Below are positions 43,179-50,899 of a stretch of DNA of 64,000 nt, piece after piece. The position numbers and the translations under genes were made by a program. Source of the stretch: OAS926 sp035503715 (lineage in GTDB: Bacteria > Pseudomonadota > Alphaproteobacteria > Rhizobiales > Rhizobiaceae). Each line of letters begins with the position of its first letter. The first letter of the stretch is position 1. Location: contig DATJTE010000195.1 of NCBI GenBank assembly GCA_035503715.1, forward strand, positions 1 through 64,000, in the 5' to 3' direction. The notes beneath the pieces are model-generated. The model did not search any database, was not told the DNA's origin, and saw only the letters and a list, made by a program, of their open reading frames with translations.

Positions 43179-43938
43179 TGGGATCGGAGTCCTTATCTAG
43201 ATAGAGTGTGCAGTTCTCATGCGTGCGCAGGATGCTGGCAGGGCAGGCGGTCTCGATCGGACCTTCCAGCGTGCGCCGGGCCGCGTCGCGCTTCAGCGCG
43301 CCCGGCACCACTGCGAACAGCCGGCCGGCGGCCAGAAGGCGCGGTATCGTCATGGTCATCGCCCGGCGCGGCACGAGGTCGATCCGCGCGAAGCAGCCTT
43401 CATCGACCTGCTGGCGCCTGCAGGTTTCGTCGAGCGTCACCACCTTGACGTCGAGCGGATCGGCGAAGTCGGCGACGGGCGGGTCATTGAAGGCGATATG
43501 GCCGTTGACGCCAATCCCGAGGCACACAATGTCGATCGGGGCTTCGGCAAGCAGACGGGCATAACGCTGCGAACTCGCCTCCGGATCGTTGCCTGGCTCC
43601 ATCAGGTGGCGGGCGCCGAGGGGCACCCTTTCCAGGAAATGCCGGCTGAGCCATCCGCCGAAGGCAGCGGGATGGTCGAGGCGCAGCCCGATATACTCGT
43701 CCATGTGGAAGGCAGTCACCCGGCTCCAGTCGATGCCGGGCTGACGGGAGAGTTCGGCCAGCATCTCGGCCTGGCTCGGCGCCGATGCGAAAACCATCCG
43801 CACTTGGCGCTTCGTTGAGAGCAGTTCGCGTAAACAGGCTGCGATATCGCCGGCTGCTGCTATGGCCATCTCTTCACGGGTGGCGAACGGGCGGACGGTA
43901 AAACCCGGCCGTGTCGCAATCTCAGTCGACGTCACCAT
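43171..43938 (-). CDS. Glucosamine-6-phosphate deaminase-like protein (NagB family), altered active site
   Basis: 255 residues of the NagB/6-phosphogluconolactonase fold. Asp80 in FHMDEY corresponds to the proton-transfer Asp72 of E. coli NagB, and His147 in NGHIAF to His143. But the E. coli pattern NDGHIAFNE reads VNGHIAFND here: Asp141 is Asn145 and Glu148 is Asp152. Both residues belong to the catalytic relay, so activity or substrate is likely changed. First gene of the minus-strand train, 240 bases downstream of the LacI operator at 44178. Ends 8 bases inside the SIS gene. Confidence 0.85.
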   Translation of the reverse strand: MVTSTEIATRPGFTVRPFATREEMAIAAAGDIAACLRELLSTKRQVRMVFASAPSQAEMLAELSRQPGIDWSRVTAFHMDEYIGLRLDHPAAFGGWLSRHFLERVPLGARHLMEPGNDPEASSQRYARLLAEAPIDIVCLGIGVNGHIAFNDPPVADFADPLDVKVVTLDETCRRQQVDEGCFARIDLVPRRAMTMTIPRLLAAGRLFAVVPGALKRDAARRTLEGPIETACPASILRTHENCTLYLDKDSDPNG

Positions 43939-44283
43939 GGCGTGCCCTCGCCGGAAAACTCCGCCAGCGTGTTTGCGATTGGCCCGGCCGCAGCCATCTC
44001 CGACATGTCAGCCCTGCTCATAAGGCGGGAGATTGGCGGTCTTTGGGGTTTCCGCCAACCTTCAACGCTGGCGACTGGCGAAAACAGTTCGGCAGGCGGG
44101 ACTGGGGTCGGGAATTTTAAGGATGGGTTCATAGGTCGAAATGCGAGGGACAGGATCACGAAATGAAGCAGTATCGTGCAACCGGTTGCCAGTCAACTTG
44201 ATCGTTCTTATGTCTCTTGATGGCAGCCGTTGCGCACGCCATGGCAACATGCATCATCGATTGGCGACCGGAGCAGGCAGGAT
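43939..44283. promoter_or_regulatory. Divergent regulatory region of nagB-like train and lacI-type gene
   Basis: 345 bases. The perfect palindrome GCAACCGGTTGC lies at 44178-44189. On the plus strand TTGCCA (44186-44191), 17 bases, TATGTC (44209-44214) may be the regulator's own promoter, with the operator over the -35 box. Small frames at 43911-44166 show no recognisable protein. Confidence 0.65.
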
Positions 44284-45336
44284 ATGACGGGTTCGGGACG
44301 GCGGCGGGCGACGATCAGCCAGGTGGCCGAGGAGGCGAATGTGGCGCGCTCGACTGTGTCGCGCGCCTTCACCCAGCCTGAACGGCTGAGCGACGAAACC
44401 GTAAAGCACGTGCTCGAGGTCGCGAATCGACTCGGTTACACGCCCAATCCCGTCGCGCAGGCGCTGTCGACCGGCCAGTCCAAGAACATCGCCTTGATCG
44501 TACCGGACGTCGCGAACCCGTTTTTCCCGCCCTTGATCCAGGCGGCGCAACGCAAGGCCGAGGAGTATGACTACTGCGTGTTCCTCGGCGATTCCGATGA
44601 GCAGCCGGAGCGCGAGAACCAGCTTGTCGAGCGCTTCACCCATCAGGTGGCAGGGCTGATCCTGGTGTCGTCGCGGCTTTCAGAGGCGCAGGTGCGCGAG
44701 CATGCGCGGCGTCGTCCGCTGGTGCTCGTCAACCAGGATTTCCCGGAAATGCTGCGGGTGCTGATCAATTCGGGGGCCGGCGTTGCCCAGGCCGTCGAGC
44801 ATCTCGCGGAACTCGGGCATCGCCACATCGTCTATCTCAGTGGACCGGCCACCTCGTGGGCCAACCGCCAGCGGCGCACTGCGCTCCGGCAGGCCGCCAA
44901 GCATCACGGGATCGAGGTGAGCGCGGTGGCGGCGCACAAGCCGACGCACGAAGCCGGCCGCGGCTCCGCCCACCAGATCCTGGCCACCGGCGCGACGGCA
45001 GCCTTCGCTTTCGACGACCTGCTCGCGCAGGGCCTGCTTGCCGGCCTTGCCGATGCGGGGATCTCCGTGCCGCGTCAGTTCAGCGTCATCGGCTGCGATG
45101 ATGTACTCGGCGCCACGACCTATCCGCCTCTGACGACGGTGTCGAACCGTTGCGTCGAAGTGGCCGAGATCGCCGTATCGTTGCTCATGGACGCCTTGCG
45201 CACGCGCGCGGCCAGTGACGTCCGCCACGTGCTCGACACTCATCTGGTGATTCGCGGCACGACCGCGGCGCCTAATCCTGCCCTGCACCGTCGGCCCGCC
45301 GGTCGCGAAGGACAGGTGGTGCAGCGCTCGAATTAG
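44284..45336 (+). CDS. LacI-family transcriptional regulator
   Basis: 350 residues. N-terminal LacI helix-turn-helix with hinge (ISQVAEEANVARSTVSRAFTQ, then LGYTPNPVAQALSTGQ) and a sugar-binding periplasmic-type core beginning IALIVPDVANPFFPPLIQAA. The GCAACCGGTTGC-type operators at four sites around the island have the central CG and symmetric form expected for this family. I start at ATG 44284; the frame runs to 44230. Divergent from the NagB-like operon and upstream of an Ldh_2-type dehydrogenase. Very likely the local repressor that reacts to a sugar or sugar phosphate. Confidence 0.94.
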   Translation: MTGSGRRRATISQVAEEANVARSTVSRAFTQPERLSDETVKHVLEVANRLGYTPNPVAQALSTGQSKNIALIVPDVANPFFPPLIQAAQRKAEEYDYCVFLGDSDEQPERENQLVERFTHQVAGLILVSSRLSEAQVREHARRRPLVLVNQDFPEMLRVLINSGAGVAQAVEHLAELGHRHIVYLSGPATSWANRQRRTALRQAAKHHGIEVSAVAAHKPTHEAGRGSAHQILATGATAAFAFDDLLAQGLLAGLADAGISVPRQFSVIGCDDVLGATTYPPLTTVSNRCVEVAEIAVSLLMDALRTRAASDVRHVLDTHLVIRGTTAAPNPALHRRPAGREGQVVQRSN

Positions 45337-45349
45337 GAAACCGGTTGCA
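45337..45349. promoter_or_regulatory. LacI-type operator in front of Ldh_2 dehydrogenase
   Basis: GAAACCGGTTGCA, the fourth copy of the operator, beginning right after the lacI-type stop codon and 50 bases ahead of the next start. One half-site is degenerate (GAAA instead of GCAA). Confidence 0.65.
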
Positions 45350-45398
45350 CAAAATCTCGCTTTGATAGATGGTAGGCTTTCCGTTCCGGGAGCCAGGC

Positions 45399-46415
45399 AT
45401 GACCATCCGCATTCGCCGCGAGGATATCGAGGGGCAGGTACGCCGTGTGCTGGCGGCGCGCCGCGTCGGTGGCGAGCAGGCGGCGATCTGTGCGCGGATC
45501 ATCGCCGAGAACAGCCTGGACGGAGTCACCTCGCACGGTGTGACACGCTTCCCGCATTTTGTAGGCACCATTGATCAGGGGCTGATCGTGCCCAATGTCG
45601 AGCCCGAGCAGGTTGCCGCCTTCGGCGCGATCGAGCGCTGGGACGGCAAACGCGGTCTCGGGCCGGTGATGGCCACGCGCTTCATGGCCCGAGCGATGGA
45701 ACTCGCCGCCGAGAACGGCATAGGCTGCGTCGCTGCGCGCAACACCACGCACTGGCTGCGGGGCGGGACTTATGGCCTGCAGGCGGCGCGATCGGGCTTC
45801 GCCGCCATCTGCTGGACGAACGCGCGGCCCGGCATGCCGGCCTGGGGTGGCACAAAGCCCAGGCTCGGCAACAACCCGATCGTCTTCGCCTTGCCCGGCG
45901 AGCCGCCGATCCTGGTCGACATGGCGCTGTCGCAATTCTCCTATGGCAAGATCCAGGAGGCGGCGCTCGCAGGCCGGCAACTGCCGGTGCCGGGCGCCAT
46001 CGGTTTCGACGGCAAGCCGACCAGTGACGCCAAGGAGATCATCGAAACGCTAAAGGCAGGCGCTTACCGGCTGCTTCCGACCGGCTACTGGAAGGGCTCG
46101 GCGCTGGCCTTCGTGCTCGACGCCATGGCCGCCGTGCTGTCAGACGGGCTGGCGTCGCGCGAGGTGGAAACCGAAACGACCGCGGATGTGGGCATCAGCC
46201 AGGTCTTTATCGCCATCGATGTCGCACGCATGCTGCCGCCGCGGGAACTCCAGGACCGCTTGGACGAACTGGCAGCGCATCTGAAGCAGGGGCATGCCGG
46301 TGATGCCGAGGATGTTCGGTTCCCGGGCGAGGGTGCGGAGCGGCAGCGTCGCTACAATCTGGAGCACGGAGTGCCTGTGGACGAGACGGTCTGGCAGGCG
46401 GTGCAGGCGCTCTAG
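45399..46415 (+). CDS. Malate/L-lactate dehydrogenase family (Ldh_2) oxidoreductase
   Basis: 338 residues of the NAD(P)-dependent YiaK/AllD/ComC-type fold, which reduces 2-keto acids such as 2,3-diketogulonate or oxidises ureidoglycolate, sulfolactate or malate. Typical segments: SLDGVTSHGVTRFPHFV, GPVMATRFMARAMELA, ARNTTHWLRGGTYGLQAA (with the catalytic His), and TGYWKGSALAFVLDAMA. ATG at 45399 with GGGAG nearby. It stands behind its own operator copy, so it is part of the LacI regulon and presumably handles a sugar-acid intermediate. Confidence 0.92.
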   Translation: MTIRIRREDIEGQVRRVLAARRVGGEQAAICARIIAENSLDGVTSHGVTRFPHFVGTIDQGLIVPNVEPEQVAAFGAIERWDGKRGLGPVMATRFMARAMELAAENGIGCVAARNTTHWLRGGTYGLQAARSGFAAICWTNARPGMPAWGGTKPRLGNNPIVFALPGEPPILVDMALSQFSYGKIQEAALAGRQLPVPGAIGFDGKPTSDAKEIIETLKAGAYRLLPTGYWKGSALAFVLDAMAAVLSDGLASREVETETTADVGISQVFIAIDVARMLPPRELQDRLDELAAHLKQGHAGDAEDVRFPGEGAERQRRYNLEHGVPVDETVWQAVQAL

Positions 46416-46449
46416 GGTCCCGAGTTATTCGAAGGGATAGGCGCTGCAT

Positions 46450-46710
46450 CTACCGCAACGCCGTCAGGTGAGTTCTCGGCTGAGCGCTAAAGCGAGGATG
46501 GCGCTCTATCGACTCGCCCTCGAAGAACGCATGATGACTGGTCGTGAGCTGCTCGATGGAGCGATAGACGTTGCGCAGGTGTGCCCGCATCGTTGCCCCC
46601 GCCAGGTGTTCGTCGCGGTCGACGATCGCATCCACAATGGCTTGATGCTGACGCGCGAGGTCGGCAAGATCGGTCCGCACATCAAGATCAAGGTAGCGCA
46701 CCTGCACGGG
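46450..46710 (-). pseudogene. C-terminal remnant of a GntR/FCD regulator
   Basis: About 85 codons match the last helices of FCD domains (ADLARQHQAIVDAIVDRDEH, ATMRAHLRNVYRSIEQL). The winged-helix part and the first half of FCD are missing, and the frame upstream of about 46710 turns into unrelated sequence. Likely the remains of a former regulator of this locus or of its neighbour. Confidence 0.65.
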
Positions 46711-46806
46711 CGCTTGGCACTTTGCATATGATCGAACGCTGGGCCGCCATATGGCGAACAGCCTGTCTGTAGGAATCACGTGCCGCTGCGACGGCAGATG
46801 AACTCT

Positions 46807-47706
46807 TCACTGCAGCCTCGCCGTTTTGAGATGGTCCGCCAGCATGTCTATGAACAGTCGCGTTTTCGCGGGCATCAGCCTTCCACCTTGCCAGACTGCG
46901 TGAATCGGTACGGGCGGCGGCTCGAAATCGGCGAGGATCAATTCGAGCTCTCCGTCGTCGACGAACTCCAGGATCTGCCAGAGCGGGGCGAACCCGATGC
47001 CAAGCCCCGCGGTCGCTGCGGCGCGCATCGTCGATGCGCTGTTGTCCGACCGGAACCGTCCGGTAACCTGGACGTCCTTCAACACGCCCTTGTCCATATA
47101 TGGCCAGCGCACATGCGGTGCCCCTTCCGAGCGCACGATGCACTGGTGACGCACGAGATCGCGCGGATGGCCGGGCCGGCCGTGCGCTGCGAGATAGTCC
47201 GGCGCGGCGAAGAACACGCGACGCAGTTCGCCTAGACGCTTTGCCTTGAGATCGGCATCGCGAAGCTCGCCAATCCGGATCGCGACGTCGAGTCGTTCTT
47301 CAACGAGATCGACAAAGCGTCCGGAGAGCCGCAGGTCGAGCTCCACCTGCGGATAGCGCGCCATGAACTGGGCGGCGGCGGGGACGACATAGGGTGGCGC
47401 AAAGAGCGTCGGAGCGCCGACCCGCAGAAGGCCGCTCGCCTCGACCAGTTTGCTGCCGGCTTCGAGCCTCGCTTCGTTGATCTCCGCGATGGCGGGTTGC
47501 ACGCGCCGGTAAAATTCCGCCCCGGCTTCCGTCGGGCTGAGCTGACGCGTCGTGCGGCGGACAAGCTCGACGCCGATATTGTTTTCCAGCGTCGCCAGGG
47601 ACCGGCTGACCGACTGCACCGGCCGGCCGAGCCGGCGGGCCGCGGCCGTCAGACTGCCGCTCTCAATGATGGCAATAAACGTATCGAGGTCGTCGAGCCG
47701 GCTCAT
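46807..47706 (-). CDS. LysR-family transcriptional regulator
   Basis: 299 residues. N-terminal helix-turn-helix (LTAAARRLGRPVQSVSRSLA) and the effector domain of the CrgA/DmlR-like group (GLLRVGAPTLFAPPYVVPA, then LRLSGRFVDLVEERLDVAIR). Divergent from the VOC-family gene at 47805, its likely target. An inverted repeat TATCC-N9-GGATA lies between them. Confidence 0.93.
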   Translation of the reverse strand: MSRLDDLDTFIAIIESGSLTAAARRLGRPVQSVSRSLATLENNIGVELVRRTTRQLSPTEAGAEFYRRVQPAIAEINEARLEAGSKLVEASGLLRVGAPTLFAPPYVVPAAAQFMARYPQVELDLRLSGRFVDLVEERLDVAIRIGELRDADLKAKRLGELRRVFFAAPDYLAAHGRPGHPRDLVRHQCIVRSEGAPHVRWPYMDKGVLKDVQVTGRFRSDNSASTMRAAATAGLGIGFAPLWQILEFVDDGELELILADFEPPPVPIHAVWQGGRLMPAKTRLFIDMLADHLKTARLQ

Positions 47707-47710
47707 TGAT

Positions 47711-47729
47711 TATCCCACTTTTCTGGATA
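47711..47729. promoter_or_regulatory. Candidate LysR binding site
   Basis: TATCC (47711-47715), 9 bases, GGATA (47725-47729) directly in front of the LysR start codon and in the shared intergenic region with the VOC gene. Such dyads are usual LysR recognition sites for autoregulation. Confidence 0.45.
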
Positions 47730-47804
47730 GTTCTTACCGCTGTCTATGGATTGTGAGCAACGACGAGAAAATCTATTTGAAGGGTCCACCCTTCGGAGAG
47801 CCAA

Positions 47805-48221
47805 ATGCCCAAGATGATATTTGTGAACCTGCCCGTATCGGACCTCGCCGCGGCAACCCGTTTCTACGAGGCGATCGGCTGCGAGAAAAATCCCCAATTC
47901 AGCGACGATACCTCCTCGTCGATGGTCTGGTCGGACGCCATCACCTTTCAGTTGCTGACGCGTGACTATTTCTCGACCTTCACGCCAAAGCAGATCGCCG
48001 ACGCGCACCGCACCAGCGAGGTGTTGCTGGCACTGTCGCGCGAAAGCCGGGACGACATCGATGTCGCGGCGAAAGCCGGCACTGCCGCCGGCGGCAGGGC
48101 CGATATCCGTGAAAAGCAGGACATGGGCTGGCTGTACAGCCGGGCGATCGAAGATCCCGACGGCCATGTCATCGAGCTGATCTGGACCGATATGCAAGCC
48201 GCCGGCGCGCCCGGCGCGTAG
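47805..48221 (+). CDS. VOC-superfamily (glyoxalase/bleomycin-resistance-like) protein
   Basis: 138 residues with the paired beta-alpha-beta-beta-beta pattern of VOC proteins: FVNLPVSDLAAATRFYEAIG at the start and YSRAIEDPDGHVIELIW at the end, where the terminal Glu is a typical metal ligand. It resembles the bacterial 'glyoxalase family' proteins often found next to a LysR gene. Reaction unknown. Converges on the IclR gene. Confidence 0.88.
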   Translation: MPKMIFVNLPVSDLAAATRFYEAIGCEKNPQFSDDTSSSMVWSDAITFQLLTRDYFSTFTPKQIADAHRTSEVLLALSRESRDDIDVAAKAGTAAGGRADIREKQDMGWLYSRAIEDPDGHVIELIWTDMQAAGAPGA

Positions 48222-48259
48222 TTCGCCCTGCTGCTCGCGCGTGCCTTATGGCGGCGCGA

Positions 48260-49102
48260 TCAGCCTCTGCGCGAGAGCCAGCCCAGCCGCGATTCGATGC
48301 GGCGGGCGCTGGCTTTCACCAGCGCGATGAGATCGGGATCCTTCTGGTTCAGCTTGATGTCCGGCACCACGATCGAGATCGTCGCGCGGCAGGAACCCTG
48401 GTTGTCCCGGATGGGAGCGGCAATGCAGGCCACCGAGAAGTCGGAATCGCCGGCCTGGATCGACAGGCCGTCTTCGAGCGCGGCGACCGAAATTCCAGCG
48501 AGCACTTTTGGATCGGTTTCGGCGCGGCCGGTCGGCGAGGCGGTGGCGCAGCGCGCGAAGATGGCGCGCCGTTCCGCTTCCGGCAGATGGCCGATCAGGA
48601 CGCGACCGGACGCGGTCCAGTTGAGCGGGCTGCGGGTGCCGACTCGCGAGGTAACCTGGAAATGATCCTTGCCCTCTTCCATGGCCAGAACGACCATGTG
48701 GTCGCCGTCGCGGCCGCAAATCTGGATCGTTTCGTTGGAGGCCTCGGCCAGTTCATGCATCTCCTGCGTCGCGACCGTCAGCAGGTCCAGCGTGCGGGCG
48801 TAGGTCAACCCGTAATGGTAGAGGCGCGGGCCGAGCCACAGCAGGCCGTTCTCCTGCCGGTCGAGCAGTTCCTTCTCCACCAGATCGTCGACAATGACAT
48901 AGATCGTCGACAAGGGAGCGCCGATGTCACGCGCGATTTCGTAGGCGGTTGCCGGCGCTTCGACTTTCTGCAGATAGTCGAGCACCTGCAGCGCCCGGTC
49001 GATGCCGCTGGTGCGCGAACGGCGCGGTCGCGCCGTGGCGTCCTGTATCGCCTCCCCTTCGGCGATTGTGGTTGTCATCGGGTCAGCTTGCCCCTTTGTC
49101 AT
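48260..49102 (-). CDS. IclR-family transcriptional regulator
   Basis: 280 residues. N-terminal winged helix (IDRALQVLDYLQKVEAPATA, IARDIGAPLSTIYVIVDDL) and the IclR effector domain (WTASGRVLIGHLPEAERRAI, ending with the cluster of small residues typical of the family). Alternative start ATG is 8 codons downstream. Last gene of the long minus-strand operon starting at the binding protein (57596), so it is the obvious regulator, probably acting at the palindrome at 57612. Confidence 0.92.
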   Translation of the reverse strand: MTKGQADPMTTTIAEGEAIQDATARPRRSRTSGIDRALQVLDYLQKVEAPATAYEIARDIGAPLSTIYVIVDDLVEKELLDRQENGLLWLGPRLYHYGLTYARTLDLLTVATQEMHELAEASNETIQICGRDGDHMVVLAMEEGKDHFQVTSRVGTRSPLNWTASGRVLIGHLPEAERRAIFARCATASPTGRAETDPKVLAGISVAALEDGLSIQAGDSDFSVACIAAPIRDNQGSCRATISIVVPDIKLNQKDPDLIALVKASARRIESRLGWLSRRG

Positions 49103-49141
49103 GCATCATTTGTAGGACGGCAGCGCCTTTCGCAACAGCCG

Positions 49142-50341
49142 TCAATCGGGCCATTTGAGGATAGCGGCCTCGCGCGCCAGCAGGCGGTCGTTGAATGGCG
49201 TCGCGATAACCACGTTGGACTTGCGCGCCCGGTCGAGTTCCTCGCCCAGCCGCCGCGCCACCACGAATTCCTCTTCCGGGTGCAGGTTGCAGGGGTCGAG
49301 ATAGAAAAACCCGTGTTCGACCTCGTGGTCGCGCACGATCACCGGCGGGTCGCCCGCCGCCAGACGATCGGCCAGATCCCAGGCGGTGATGCGGGCTTCG
49401 TTCGGGTCGACAAAGACCTTCAGCCGGTCAAGCGGATTGTTGGTCGGGTCGGGAACGATCTGCGCCATCACGCCGGCATGGTTCTCCAGCGCATCCAGCC
49501 AGCAATCGAGCGCCTGCCGCTCGCGGGCACGAATTCCGGAGTGGTCGCGGGCTTTCCAGGCCTGCAATGCGGCGAGCGTGCCGACGATGCCTTCCTTGCC
49601 GATTTTCATGCCGCGGCCGATGCCGCGGTTCTGCAGGTAGACGTCCCGGACGCGCCCCTTCGAACCGGCGACGATTCCCGAGGTTGGGCCGCCGAGGAAT
49701 TTATGGCCGGAGTAGAGCACCAGATCGGCGCCATCCGCGAGGAAACCGCGCAGATCGTACTCCGACGCCGCGTCGACGATCACCGGCACCCCGTGCGCGT
49801 GGCAGGTGTCGCAGAACACTTTCAGCGGGATCTGCGCGTAGTCGACGACATGGTGCGACACGACATAAACGGCCGCGGTGGTCAACTCGGTTATGGCGCC
49901 GGCAAGCTGATAGGCATGGGCGCTGGTCGCCTGGCCGACCGGGACCGCCTTGGCGCCCGCGAGGCGGATCGCCTGTTCGACGGGCGCGCCATAACCGACC
50001 ATGTGGCCGGACTGGATCACAACCTCATCCTTCAGCCGGCTCGTATCAGGCAGCCGTTCGATCGCCGCAAGATCCGAGCCGGTCATCGACGCAGCCACTG
50101 CCAGGCTGATGGCGGCAGAGCAGGATGCCGTGACGAAGCCCGCCTCTGCGCCGGTCAGCTCGGCGATGATGGAGCTCGCGCGCCGGTGCAGATCGCCCAT
50201 CTCGACGAATTCCGTCAGGATGGCGGAGACAGCCTCGACCGCATCGGGCACGACAATCGATGCGCCGAGTGCAGTCATCGTGCCGGACACGTTGATGACA
50301 GGCCGAAGGCCGAGACGGTTGCGGATGTTTTGTTGCGTCAT
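49142..50341 (-). CDS. SelA-like / DgaE-like PLP-dependent enzyme
   Basis: 399 residues, fold type I PLP enzyme of the group related to selenocysteine synthase SelA and D-glucosaminate-6-phosphate ammonia-lyase (DgaE). Marks: RLGLRPVINVSGTMTALG at the start, IVDAASEYDLRGF with the PLP-pairing Asp, and YSGHKFLGGPTSG with the Schiff-base lysine. These proteins often accompany the cog3964 amidohydrolase, as here. It probably removes ammonia from, or transaminates, a D-amino acid or amino-sugar acid released by the amidohydrolase. Sits between RidA and the IclR gene. Confidence 0.85.
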   Translation of the reverse strand: MTQQNIRNRLGLRPVINVSGTMTALGASIVVPDAVEAVSAILTEFVEMGDLHRRASSIIAELTGAEAGFVTASCSAAISLAVAASMTGSDLAAIERLPDTSRLKDEVVIQSGHMVGYGAPVEQAIRLAGAKAVPVGQATSAHAYQLAGAITELTTAAVYVVSHHVVDYAQIPLKVFCDTCHAHGVPVIVDAASEYDLRGFLADGADLVLYSGHKFLGGPTSGIVAGSKGRVRDVYLQNRGIGRGMKIGKEGIVGTLAALQAWKARDHSGIRARERQALDCWLDALENHAGVMAQIVPDPTNNPLDRLKVFVDPNEARITAWDLADRLAAGDPPVIVRDHEVEHGFFYLDPCNLHPEEEFVVARRLGEELDRARKSNVVIATPFNDRLLAREAAILKWPD

Positions 50342-50406
50342 ATCCCAGTGTTCCAGTTCGTGACTTGCAAGCGAAAGAGGCGAGGGCGGTCGTCGTGGCC
50401 GGTCGA

Positions 50407-50898
50407 TCAGTCGATCGCCACCACGGCCTCGATCTCGACGGTAATCTGGCCCGGCAGTGAACCCTGGCCAACCGCTGAGCGGGCATGAACGCCGGCAGGC
50501 CCGAACACGTCCACCAACAGATCCGAGCAGCCATTGATGACCGCCGGATGGTCAGCGAAATCGGGGGCGGCGTTGACCATGCCGAAAAGCTTCACGACGC
50601 GCCGGACGCGGCCCAGATCCCCGAGCGCCACATGCATGACGGCAAGCAGATTGATGCCGGTCAGCCTTGCGTCATCGTAAGCCTGTTCGAGGCTTATCTC
50701 GGTGCCGACCTTACCGGTGCGCAGTCTGCCGCTGGACTCGCTCGGCCCTTGGCCCGAAAGGAACAAAAGCTTGCCCTCTTCGACATGCGTCACGAAATTG
50801 CCGATGGGCGCAGGCGCTTCGGGCAGCGTGATGCCGAGCGCCGCGAGGCGGTGATAAGGTGTGGTTTCCGTACGCCGGGTTGGCTCGGAAAGGGTCAT
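50407..50898 (-). CDS. RidA/YjgF-family protein
   Basis: 163 residues. The RidA pattern is seen in GKLLFLSGQGP, in VVKLFGMVNAAPDFADHPAVINGCSDLL, and in the arginine-containing GVHARSAVGQGSLPG. RidA-type proteins hydrolyse reactive enamine/imine intermediates made by PLP enzymes, which fits the adjacent SelA-like gene. The group with this longer N-terminus (the 'endoribonuclease L-PSP' XynB-like clade) is common in such operons. ATG at 50898; only one base separates it from the upstream ATPase gene. Confidence 0.92.
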   Translation of the reverse strand: MTLSEPTRRTETTPYHRLAALGITLPEAPAPIGNFVTHVEEGKLLFLSGQGPSESSGRLRTGKVGTEISLEQAYDDARLTGINLLAVMHVALGDLGRVRRVVKLFGMVNAAPDFADHPAVINGCSDLLVDVFGPAGVHARSAVGQGSLPGQITVEIEAVVAID

Positions 50899-50899
50899 G

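Noticed and set aside
43932..44166. Overlapping small frames on both strands in front of the NagB-like gene
   Set aside because: No ribosome-binding sites and no recognisable protein; the region is better explained as a leader and promoter.
48248..50488. A very long plus-strand open frame of 746 codons
   Set aside because: It is antisense to the IclR and SelA-like genes, has no family motif, and its composition (Arg/Gln/Asp/His-rich) is what GC-rich codon bias produces on the opposite strand.
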